64,000 bases of DNA, from NCBI GenBank assembly GCA_944470555.2, contig OX104132.1, positions 8,875,755 to 8,939,754 on the forward strand, read 5' to 3'. Position numbers and translations under genes: made by a program. Below the pieces are notes generated by a model. The model was given only the letters and a program-made list of their open reading frames with translations, did not search any database and was not told the origin of the DNA. The stretch is from Heterobilharzia americana (taxonomy: Eukaryota; Platyhelminthes; Trematoda; Strigeidida; Schistosomatidae). Shown here in pieces: positions 1 to 9,812 of this stretch (position 1 is the first letter of the stretch; each line of letters starts with the position of its first letter).

Positions 1-379
1 ATGGGAGTCTTCAGTGTGCAACTAACACACACTGATGTGATCCTCAATCGCAACTCAGCAATACGAAAAAACTAGTTGCTCATAGACTTGATTGAAAAGA
101 GCGAGAACTCATTGCTGTTCGGTACCTTCACGGAAAAAAAAGAAATTATTTGATGTCTGTCCTGAAGAAGGAAAAGAATTCATCAGAAGATGCCAAACCA
201 GTTAATCACCAATTAGAAAGTCATCCAAAGAAATCAGCAAACAGATCATTCTACCATGCACATAGAACACATCAGAGATCACGACACTATTGCAATTTTT
301 GCTGTTGTTATTATTATTAGAACACACATGGCACAGTAAAAATGCACCACATGAAACAATATGACACTATTTTGAAGAC
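1..379. other. No gene recognised (probable intron of the upstream gene)
   Basis: The stretch is AT-rich with stops in all frames. It probably belongs to the last intron of the gene ending at 1218. A weak cysteine/histidine-rich reading near 270-330 was considered as a retroviral-type zinc knuckle but the spacing does not fit. Confidence 0.4.
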
Positions 380-915
380 AATCCTCCGTAACTGTCCAAG
401 TTGCCACAATTCATATCAACACATCATGTAACTAAGTAATAAAATGCTAAGTGAATAAAGCAGTAGAAAGTAGCAAAAGAGAGAAATGAGAAACTGCTGA
501 ATTCAGTAAAGACAAAGATAATATATGGATACATCTACGCCATCGGTATCGATTCCGAGCCATATCATATAGAGTCTCCAACCAATGGTTTCTGTTGCTA
601 TACGAACCCCAACCGGCTAGTCTGCATCTCACAACATGGCTCAGGTCGAAGACTTCATGTAGTGATACCATGTTTTAGTGTGTCCCCCCTAGCCTTTTTC
701 CAGCCTGAACCCACTTCGGCTGAGATTAGGCCAGAAGGTAAACGATGACCAGACATGCGAAACACATATCCAAACCAACTTAGTCGGTGAAAGTTCCCAA
801 TCTTATCAATTGACCTTTCTCTCCTTCCTAAAACTCTACATCTGACTTCTGGGTTACTGGCTTGTTGATACCATGACATATGGCCTGTGCTACGAATGTC
901 ACTGTAGTCGAACAC
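380..915 (-). pseudogene. RTE-A (SR2-like) retrotransposon, 3' end fragment
   Basis: On the minus strand two overlapping frames read the C-terminal end of an SR2-like non-LTR retrotransposon protein: first VSNPEVRCRVLGRRERSID, then HRLPSGLISAEVG, then after a frameshift VVRCRLAGWG and RNRYRWRRCIHILSLS. A short 3' untranslated stretch with the family's tgtggcaacttggac follows down to about 380. Endonuclease and RT domains are absent, so this is a 5'-truncated dead copy. It lies antisense in the intron before the exon at 1033. Homologous 3' ends occur at 6637-7440, 30340-32680, 38000-38265 and 47020-47747. Confidence 0.7.
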
Positions 916-1032
916 CTGAAGCCTTCTTATGTTCTCTACCTTTAATGGTCATGTTTCACAGTCATACATTAGGAGAAAACAAACTGCAGTGCAGTACACT
1001 CATCTACATATATATGCTATTTCTTATTTCAG

Positions 1033-1218
1033 AATTATGGTTTAATTCGTTTATCGGATGAGTTGGATGCAGATTATCAAGTTGGTCGATATGAAAATGA
1101 TACTGTTGCCAATTCACTACTTGATTTAAGTTGTACAATTAAACAGCATGTTCATGAAAATTGTTTCATTGAAGGCGAATTATTGCAAGTTGTTTATATA
1201 CCTCAAATGTCATCATAG
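1033..1218 (+). CDS. Terminal coding exon of an unidentified gene
   Basis: A polypyrimidine tract ending ttcttatttcag (to 1032) is followed by 61 open codons and a TAG stop at 1216-1218. The encoded tail begins NYGLIRLSDELDADY, continues through ANSLLDLSCTIKQHVHENC and ends VVYIPQMSS. It looks coding rather than random: acidic and hydrophobic residues are balanced, there is no low complexity, and the frame is open from the acceptor. Earlier exons must lie left of the window. I do not recognise the family, so no function is offered. The acceptor phase is inferred as 0 but is not proven without the previous exon. Confidence 0.55.
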   Translation, partial: NYGLIRLSDELDADYQVGRYENDTVANSLLDLSCTIKQHVHENCFIEGELLQVVYIPQMSS

Positions 1219-1633
1219 TTGTTATTATTATTGAACTGTCTTTTGTAGTATATATATGCGCATGTGTGCATAGACACAGTGAAGTGCATGTAATGACGTG
1301 ATGGTATGTGTATTGCATATGGTGTACACATTGTAAACCACCCTAAAGTTTCTTTTGATTTTGTTTCTCTCTATATTTTTCATTTTATCTTAATATAAAT
1401 GATATATATTAGTTTCAACATTTCTTATTCGTGAAAAAAATATATAAATTTGTACAAAGTTTGATTAAGATTTGTTGTTATTCGCCAACTTTCCTGTCTT
1501 CAGTCATTCATTGTTTCATAGTTCTATCGTGTTTAGTTTATCAGATGGAGACGAAAACATGTGTATGTGGGATATGTTTTATGTTGCAATAATGCGGTGG
1601 ATAATGGTCTAGTCAGCACTAGTCTTTAAAGTA

Positions 1634-1684
<51 letters not shown>

Positions 1685-2010
1685 TTCGGGGGTTATCTGT
1701 AACTTGTTAACTTGATTCGAGACTCACTTCCTAAATGTTGATATACTAATATTATGACTTGTGTTATTCCCCGTTTTTGATTCTTTCGCGAATATTGTAG
1801 GGAAATTTACTTTGGTAGAATCAGTGAATAGTGTTTAACACGAAATACGTTTCGTCATCATTTCTAATATAATGGGAATTCTGACAATGTCGAGGTATTC
1901 TCACCAACGGGTTAAATGTTGGCAGTGATCGATCAATTCAATCGAAGTAAATCGCCTATGAGAAACTAGTTACACCATCAAATCGCTTATTTCTCAAGGA
2001 GTTATTTTCT
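1219..2010. other. Intergenic, with a (TA)n microsatellite
   Basis: This is the 3' flank of the exon ending at 1218, very AT-rich. A pure TA dinucleotide tract occupies about 1637-1681. No further coding signal was found. Confidence 0.5.
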
Positions 2011-2470
2011 TCTCAGTGTATGCCAAATCCAATCCATCTCCACTTTCTTCTTTATATTTGTTGGGCGATAGATTCTTGGTTGGTTGGTTCGTTGATTCGT
2101 TGACAGCAAGAGTTCCTTGTTGCTTATTCTTATTATTCTGGCCATCTGATCTTCAGTACCGGGCTTAAGCGGCTAGCTGTTCATATGTGCCTGTAGTTTG
2201 TTGGAAATGCTTACCGTAAAACCCCAAGTCTCTGAACCATCATATAGAAGCACTGAGTTGACTGACACTAGTGTTGAAAATCCGCATCTTGTTCACGCTT
2301 TATGCAGAGTGCACTGATTTCACATTCATAAAGGAAGGCCTATCTTGTCGTCTTTCTGATCCTGGCTGGCTTTGATATCCTCATCTGTGCCGCCGCCGCC
2401 GCCTGTAATTGAGACGATGCTGCTTAGGTAGGTAGGCAAAAGAGACAAATGTATTTCATTTAAGTTCTCA
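2011..2470 (-). pseudogene. RTE-B retrotransposon, 3' end fragment
   Basis: The minus strand matches the 3' part of the RTE-B family. Reading from 2470 downward it contains the SFAYLPT-like start, the GGG-rich segment (gccgccgccgcc on the + strand), the conserved gtgaacaagatgcggattttcaacac-type block, the CAAACTACAG region and the WRWIWHTLRR block ending near 2011. It is diverged and frame-broken. There is no RT domain and the extreme 3' end (SCEEEM/STRNP) is missing. It is the leftmost of 13 RTE-B pieces in the window. Confidence 0.7.
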
Positions 2471-2623
2471 TATTCTTTTTGAATTCATTTATGTTTGTAT
2501 AATAACGAATAAGAGAATATTTAGTATTAAAATTTGTGGGAAATTCACTTTCAACAAATTGTCAGGCAATATGATTTACTATATGATGTAATGGTTGAAA
2601 GTTTAATAAAAATCAATATCATT

Positions 2624-2690
2624 GTGGGACTTGAACCATCAGCCTTCAGGTGGAGTGACCCGACATTCTAACAACTGAAGTACAAAACCC
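2624..2690 (-). repeat. tRNA-like SINE head (degenerate)
   Basis: On the minus strand the stretch reads like a tRNA-derived SINE promoter: TTCAGTTGTTAGAATGT resembles a box A region, and GGTTCAAGTCCC (complement of 2626-2637) is a good box B. The intervening bases do not fold into a clean cloverleaf, so a functional tRNA gene is unlikely. Confidence 0.4.
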
Positions 2691-4262
2691 GACCACTAAA
2701 CAGGCCGTAATTTCTCTTTATTCGGCATGGGTCTTTTTGTTGTCAGCTATATGGATTCGTGGTCTGTGACTATGCATTCCATGTCACCACAGTAGCTACT
2801 CGGACATATCTCACTCATCAAGCTGAATCAGATAGGCGAAGGGACGGGTTGATTACTGATTAAAAATATTTAAGCTCACCTTGGTTTGGTAGCAACTCAT
2901 TTGGTATGGGGCCGTGCAGTGTGCGAAGGCTCCAGCTTTAAATGCTGCCGCCACCTGGGTTTTAATTTCACCTTCAATTATCATTGCGCATCATAGATAT
3001 CAGTACGCGTATGTCAGATATTCTGACAAGTAATACAATATAATTTCATCAGTGGCAAACATGAAGAAATATTAACGGTAGACATAAAATCATGTTTAAT
3101 GAATCTATATACACCTCAGCTATATGACTGTATAGCGGCAATTGAAAAGGTCAGATATACGCGTATCTCAGTAAGATAAATTACGCTTATAAAATCACAT
3201 TTGTTTTCCTTATCCCTTGTTTATTTTCTTATTCATTTGTGTTGCATAACTTCTCATTATTCAAGTATAATTTGACCCCTAGCCCGAGATGATTCTGGAA
3301 TGGAAATGGGTGTATTGCACTCCTTAACGAGTAGCAAGGACTGGATGACGGTAAATAAACCACAATTTTCTACGGTGTTACGTCGAACTTACCGAGGTAA
3401 ATGCTGAGACTTACTTCTTTGAGAAATTGCTAGAGAAACGAATATCTTCAAGTGTCTTAGAAGAATGTTAGATGAAACTATGTTTCTCCTTACTTGCGTA
3501 CCTTGAAGTGATATTCTTTGTAATACTGACGCTGTCCGTTACCGATTACTAGAACTTGAACAGAATCTGTCACAAAAACCCACTTTCTTTTCGAATTTCA
3601 CGCTGATGAAAGAGCAGAATTCGAAAACTACGTTGCTAGTGTTACTAAGACGCGAACTGATTGTGTCCACCTGAGACTGAATGAACGCTTATAGTCTATA
3701 ACAAAGGAAACAGCCTTTATTTCATCTCTCGAAAAATATGTGTTCAACCATTCAAATATATGACTGTCTTCAATTCAAATCCAAATTGTGACTTGAAAAG
3801 TCGATGAGCTCAATACAAAAGTCTCGTTCAAAAATCTAATTCGTCAAACATCAGATTAAATCTGATGTTTCAACCTATTTCAAACCAATGGTTTCTAACT
3901 GTTGTGTTCACTGTGTAAATAATAAATCCAACTGTCGACATTTTTCTGTAAAAGAATATCGAATAAAATGAGGAAAATCGAAAATTTGGTCATGCTGTGG
4001 CAGGACAAAGACTCTCTAAACAGATCAAAATGTATAGATAAACTCCCTCATTCCATGCGACAAAGAGAAATTCTACAAATAGACAACATATAAAGATCCC
4101 ACTAAACAGATAGCTTCAGTTATCAAAGACACTGAAGAAAATGAAAGATGAATTCTTCATAAGCACGAAACTCTATGAATAACTTCATCCATTGGGTTCT
4201 ACGACCTTTCATTCATGCAGTTTTTTGAAAAATATCCAGAAAGTATTCTTCTCAGTTCAATA
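2691..4262. other. No gene recognised
   Basis: This is AT-rich non-coding sequence. A segment near 2760-2990 is slightly richer in GC and may be an old dispersed repeat, but no identifiable domain, RNA gene or long tandem repeat was found. Confidence 0.4.
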
Positions 4263-4620
4263 CCAGACTTGATAAAGTCTACATATCATTCAGTTGTGAA
4301 AGGCTTATAGAAATACTTGAACAATTAGAGCAGAAGCTGTTGAACCATGATCACCGTGACGAATACGATTTTGTTGATTCAGCTAATGATGCCAATTTGA
4401 TAGGTGAAAGAATAGTTTCATTGGATCTCGTATTTCTCTTCACAAATGTCTTACTGAGAGAAACCATTGCTTCTTATGCGATTTCATTCAATCCCATAAC
4501 ATAGATCTTGATATTCCAAATGAATACTACGCTTTTGAAGCTTCTGCTGCAATGTACTTTCAATACATACTTCAGCGTCGAACCAAATTTATAATCATGA
4601 CGTAATTCATCACAGTCGAA
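4263..4620 (+). pseudogene. Penelope-like element, fragment of the RT domain
   Basis: One frame reads DANLIGERIVSLDLVFLFTN followed by VLLRETIASYA. This matches the Penelope-like RT hallmark in which a strand ending SxDVVSLFTNVP precedes ETI. A frameshift leads to LDIPNEYYAFEASAAMYFQY, corresponding to the family's IP-xx-Y segment. The YVDD and GIY-YIG parts are absent and stops interrupt the copy. Assignment rests on these short motifs only. Confidence 0.5.
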
Positions 4621-6636
4621 AATTTAAGCTATTGTTACGTACTCTTCTGCAAGATTTCATGACTTGATTGGTTCTAGTAACCAGTTAAACCTTGACCTAG
4701 GTTTTGTACTTTTTGTAGATTATCTGCAAGACATATCTGGAACCTTCAGAAAAACATTGTCGTGTTCTTTTTGGCTGAGTGACTACATCACTTTATCGAT
4801 GGGCTTAGATCAGCACTAAGGATTTTGGCAGTCACATTTAGATACCGTCCGATGACAAATCCCTGTACGTAATCAAGTCCTACAGAGTGTCAGTGGTTAC
4901 TTGAACAGTTTAATGGCTATGTCTCTGAGTCACACATGAGTTTTGCCAAGGTAACTAATGTATTCTGTAGTGAGTACACGAGTAAACACGAAACTGAGAT
5001 TAAACAAGGTTTCCCAACGGTCGATAACTTGTACAATGACATCTGATGTTCAGTGATTTTGAAACTTCGCACATATGTTATATAACATGACAGTGTAAAT
5101 TTTGTCATCAGATAATCAATTCCACTATATTCTCTATTGTTTCACATGAACTAGGTACTGGTGTTTTGTTTGTTAAAAGTAACACTATTGTTTATGAAAT
5201 GAAAACAGCCTTTTTAATATGAAGCCACATTTAACTGGTCAAGGTCAAATATTTGTGTTTAACCAGTGATTTTATTGTTATTTAACAGTCAATAAAAACG
5301 TTTTATTCCAAGTATTAAGTCAAATTCATAGCCAGGTACTTTTAAAATGGTTAAATATTTTCATCAAGGCAGAATTAACAATGAAGTAATATAACCCCGT
5401 GAGTGCTGATAGTCCTGATGAATATTGATCTTAAGGGGGACACTTCAGCAGGCATCCGGAAGAGCTAACCATTAAGATCGTTAGTAAATAATTTTCATGA
5501 GTTGCGAATCATCTTTTCCAGCAATAAGTCCACTTGTATGTAAAGAACAAGATTATCCTCTGAGTTACCCTACTTGATATGTCAGGCTGGTTATATAAGT
5601 CATACAAACAAGTATTTCCTAGGCGCATTTTTTATCACTAGGCTGTAAACGTATCGAAGGGAATGTAGATCAACCGGTAGTGTAATATTTAATCTATCCT
5701 GTGAATTCTCTGCTAGAGTGAGTTGAAATGTTTCTAAAAGGATATCCTTTTTTAATTGTTTATCTAAGAGGTACTAACTATTCATTGAATCAAGCCTATC
5801 AAAGAAGTTTTTCCTGTCATCTTGCCATCATCTTTATCCCTTCCCTCAACTTTTCTGAGATAGCCGTAGTTTGGCAGACTTACATTGATGCTGGGTGATG
5901 ATTGAAGATGAAGTGAAAACTTTGGTCTAGTGATCGCTGGTTCAATTCTTGCCCTGACCCAGATCTTCTAATTTCATTATTAAAACCTGCTGTCATATTG
6001 TCATCTTCATTATGAGCTTCGTCACTTAATTCATCTTTAAATTTGTCAGATGGATAATCGATCATTTTACTGCATATCTACAAAACGTTTGCACTGTATC
6101 CAATTTCTTCCTCATCATCACTATCTGCTGACTACGTAGTTTACTTCTAAAAAGAGAAACAGTTTTTTCTTCATCACCACATTGTGGATACTTCCCCCCC
6201 CTCCTCTTATGAGTAACCTGTCTGCAAGAAAATATTCTCCATTGTGTAATGCCATTGGTAGATATCATTGAATTCCACGATAATGAATAAAAATCGGGCA
6301 TCCATCACGACCAATCATCAATAGTGAACTTCGTAAATGCGAACGATATTCTTTCCAAGTATCCCACTTTCTTCAACTTCATAATCCACACGCTACCGTA
6401 TGAATTGATTTGCATGTCATCAAATAAAGAGCATTAGATTACTGATTAAACTACCGAGAATGTGCACGACAAGATGCAGTGTCTTCTGAACACTGAGTGG
6501 GAATTTTAGAATGTTTGGGAAGCGTTTCTCACCATCCAAATGCAAATTGTTGCTCCAGAATTGGTCTTCGATGGTGCCATAGCTAACAATAGTGATTGTG
6601 TATTTCGACCATTTCACTGGGAAGTACGATCAGCCC
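4621..6636. other. No gene recognised; possible old retroelement remnants
   Basis: Around 4700-4750 the frame LGFVLFVDYLQDI faintly resembles the LGPxLFxxYxNDLP motif of CR1/Jockey RTs but decays at once. The rest, including 5880-6300 with its short minus-strand open frames, shows no recognisable domain. Confidence 0.35.
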
Positions 6637-7440
6637 TTCCCTGGTGGGTCAGTGGCCGATGAAATCTCTGCACGGACACGAAAGGCTTGGCTGACTTTCA
6701 CCAAGTTACGCCGCCGTGATATCCGCTTGTCTATTGAGGGTCGCGTGTACTGCACAGCAGTCCACTCTCTTCTACTGTATGGCTATGAAACATGGTCATT
6801 GAAGGTGGAAGACATGAGAAGGCTTCAGGTGTTTGACCATCGTTGCCTTGGAAGTATAGGCCGTATTCCGTGGTGTCACCACGTGAGTGAGTAACGTGGA
6901 AGTCAGGTGTAGAGTTTTAGGGAGTAGAGGTAAATCGGTTGGCGAAGTTGTGAACCTTCATCCACTAAGACGGTTGGGACACGTGTTACGCATGCCTAGT
7001 CGCCATCTGCCTCGTCACTCAATGTTGGCCGAAGTAGGTTGAGGCTAAAAAAAGGCCCGATGTGACCAGACTAGAACATGGCATCAATGTATGAAGTCTC
7101 TGACTGTTGGTTTGAAGCATGTGGGGCGATGCAGACTAGCCAGCTGGGGTCCATGGGGCAAGAGGAACCAGTGGTTGGAGACTCTGGGTGATACGGCTCA
7201 GACCCGGAGTCGGTGGCGCAGATGTATCCACACATTATCCCCATCTTAATGACGCTATACTGAATCTCACCACTTCCTCATTCTTCCTTTCTCTCTTTTC
7301 GTACCTAATATTTCTTTCGACTGAATTTTCTTATCTTCCTCTTGCACTTCACTGCCTTTTTACTTAATGTACTGATATGAGGTGTGGCAAGTTGGACCGT
7401 TACTTAGTAATGCCTGGTCCTATGTTGATATTGATGATGA
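6637..7440 (+). pseudogene. RTE-A (SR2-like) retrotransposon, 3' end
   Basis: The + strand reads the C-terminal part of the SR2-like protein: IRLSIEGRVYCTAVHSLLLY, RRLQVFDHRCLGSIGRI, then a stop and frameshift, VEVRCRVLGSRGKSVGEVV, LRRLGHVLRMP, VGRCRLASWGP and RWRRCIHTLSPS near 7245. The 3' untranslated part contains tgatatgaggtgtggcaag (7374-7392), shared with other RTE-A ends. The catalytic RT and endonuclease domains are missing. It is a 5'-truncated copy, as expected from target-primed reverse transcription. Confidence 0.8.
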
Positions 7441-8170
7441 ATGTACACAGATTACTAACGTATTTGCTTTCTAGCTCTAAGTGCTTAGCATCGGTCAAGT
7501 TACTTATGTAGCCACCACTCTGGTTCACAAAAACGAAACTTCAGTGATGTGTAGGTGTAGGTTTCTTGCTCAGTAATGCACAATGGCAATGCGTGTTTTC
7601 AACATGTCGAGATGAATAACCACATCGCAAACCTATTCGATCCTCTCCTGTTATTACTGAGCATCAAGAAATACATGACTACCCATGGATAACCAATTTG
7701 TGTACGTATTCAAATACTACAGGGAAATACATTGGCCTTGGTGATGAATGCTGACAAGTAAGAAACCCATGTTTTAGACTTCCTGTCGATTGATTTTCAT
7801 CAACTAACATCATATTGCCGAATACTTTCACCGAATATCTATTTAATATCATAGCAGTTGCTGCGTTTTTTCACCCTATAGACTTTGGCAACACTTCCAC
7901 AAATTCTGAAAAAAGTGACAACAAAAATTCAACTCGTTATAAATTTCCGGAGTGATTGAAACCAACGGCGTCTGGGAGTTGATGAAAAAAGTATGCTCAT
8001 TCTTTATACTACCAGTATGCTAGAGTACTTACTGAATTTCGCTTCATATATGATCAAAATCTTTATATGGAGTGTGAAATTTCCCCAAAACTAACCACTA
8101 TCCATCATAACTTTCACGCAGTTATTATTAAATGATCTGTATGATGCTTTAACGTCAACTTAAATGTTCA
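7441..8170. other. No gene recognised
   Basis: AT-rich sequence without a supported coding region. It may contain degraded downstream parts of the minus-strand Penelope-like fragment at 8171-8449, but stops are too frequent to assign domains. Confidence 0.35.
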
Positions 8171-8449
8171 TCAATGAAGGCGAAATTGACTAACTGAGGT
8201 TTTTGAAATAGACTCCAAAGAAGGACAGAAATCTAGTTTGTTTGCATTCCCACTGTTGAAGTCCAGTCCCTTCTTAAGTAAATCGTACTCTATTGTGAAT
8301 AGCAGACGCTCTGAAATGTTCACTACCCAATTATTTTTTAATTCCTCTGTTGATTGTGACAGCTTGAGTAGTTTATTGTCCAAACTCTGGATCCTCTTCT
8401 TGCCTTTGGTTTTAGTTGTTATATTGATGGCTGCTATCAATTTACTCAT
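8171..8449 (-). pseudogene. Penelope-like element, N-terminal region fragment
   Basis: An open minus-strand frame of 92 residues contains NNWVVNISERLLFTIEYDLL followed by KKGLDFNSGNANK. Penelope-like proteins carry this block (WVxNLSxRxLxxxExxLLxKGLxF) upstream of their RT domain, so this is the N-terminal part of such a protein. No RT follows in the same orientation. A separate Penelope RT fragment lies head-to-head on the + strand from 8706. The two may be pieces of one inverted insertion. Confidence 0.6.
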
Positions 8450-8705
8450 AATATCTGCTCCGATGATTGGTTCTAATACTTATTGTTGAGCTGCAATTAC
8501 GTTATTGTATTTGGTTAATATGTGCGCATCTGTGCAATCTTCCATCCAGTAGAACAGTTGATGGCTAGTCTAAATCTAACACTGTAGCTAGATGATCCCC
8601 TGTAAACAACAGTTGGACAGCCAAAGAAAACTGAGGAATTTAGTAAAGGCTAGGCAAGTCATAAAAGAAGAATAGTGGAGGATGAAGACAAATGAAATAG
8701 GCTTA

Positions 8706-9030
8706 TTGATGTTTTACGGTCGACCTAAGGTACGTATGATAGATATCCCACCACAACCAATAGTTTTGCTACCTAGAACACCTTGCAATCTTTCGAAAGA
8801 ATTATACTGACAACTAAAATATCTCATCGATAAGAGCGGACACTGAGTCAGCTCAGCAACCGAACTTCTAGAGAAAATAAAACATTTAAAGATAGGAAGT
8901 AATCAAAGGATGATATCCTTTGACCCAACTTCACTTTTCACTCGATCACGAATATACGATCTAATTTTGGAGAACCTTGGTGGCCGTCTGTGTAAATGTA
9001 AAGTTGTCAGTTGTTCTGTTGGTTTGGTAT
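8706..9030 (+). pseudogene. Penelope-like element, RT domain fragment
   Basis: Across two frame changes the + strand reads MFYGRPKVRM, PPQPIVLLPRTPCNLSKELY, LIDKSGH, SSATELLEKIKHLKIGSNQR and MISFDPTSLFT. This is the order of the Penelope-like RT region (YGLPKIHK, PxRPIVS, NLAKxL, FVExI, SFDVxSLFT). The copy stops before the YVDD box. Frameshifts and in-frame stops make it a pseudogene. Confidence 0.7.
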
Positions 9031-9197
9031 GTCAATTTTCTTCTATATATCACCTATTCAGTAGACTGTTTCGGTTGAACTATCCCTTTCACCTATTGAG
9101 GCATCCTTTAACTCATTCGATCAGCAATGTCGGCCAATGTATGAATGTCACTGTTTACATCTCCAAAACCTAATACTAGTTGAATACTTGAAGAGAA

Positions 9198-9812
9198 TTT
9201 ACGGCGGCGACACACATGAGGATGTGAAAGTCATCCAGGATGGGAAAGACAGCAAGACAGGCCTTCCTTTATTAATCTGAAATCAGTGTGGAGATCTACT
9301 GCACTGCATTGCACTGCACTGCAATGCACTCAGCACATAGCGTGAACAAGGTGCGGATTTTTAACTCTAATGCCAGTCAAGTCAGTGCTTCTATATGCTG
9401 GTTGAGAGACCTGACGCGTTACGAAAAGCATTTCCAAAAACTGCAGACATTCATCAACAGCTCCTTACGCTCAATACTGATGATCACATGGTCAGAAAGA
9501 ACAAGGAACTCTGGCAACGAACCAACCAAAAACCCACTACACAACAAATATTCAGAAGAAAGTGGAGATGGATTGGGCAGACACTGGTAAGGCCGATTGG
9601 GGGCATCACGTGTCAGGCCAGGTATTCAAGTGGGATCCAAAGGGGAAACGACGAGTTGGGCGTCCCAGCTGATGGAGATCATGTGAGGAAGAAATGAAAG
9701 CTGGTAGGCAGTCGTGGCGCCAGGTTCAAAAGATTGCAGAGAACAGAGTACAATGGAGGCGTGCTACCGAAGCCGTACGTTCCACTAGGAACCCAAGGGA
9801 CAAATAACAATA
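9198..9812 (+). pseudogene. RTE-B retrotransposon, 3' end fragment
   Basis: The copy starts in the [20 protein letters not shown] block and passes through [17 protein letters not shown], then RTNQKPTTQQIFRRKWRWIG, the SCEEEM block and the final STRNPRDK, with the tail gggacaaataacaataaat near 9800-9816. It carries the same tgcactgcattgcactgc expansion as the young copies (9299-9328) but diverges elsewhere. Frameshifts at about 9450 and 9590 break the frame. No catalytic domain is present. Confidence 0.8.

Noticed and set aside
230..330. Possible Gag-type zinc knuckle (HYCNFCC)
   Set aside because: The C-x2-C-x4-H-x4-C spacing is not met and the frame is broken.
4690..5110. Possible CR1/Jockey RT remnant (LGFVLFVDYLQDI)
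   Set aside because: Only a dozen residues resemble the motif and the sequence decays at once; chance similarity cannot be excluded.
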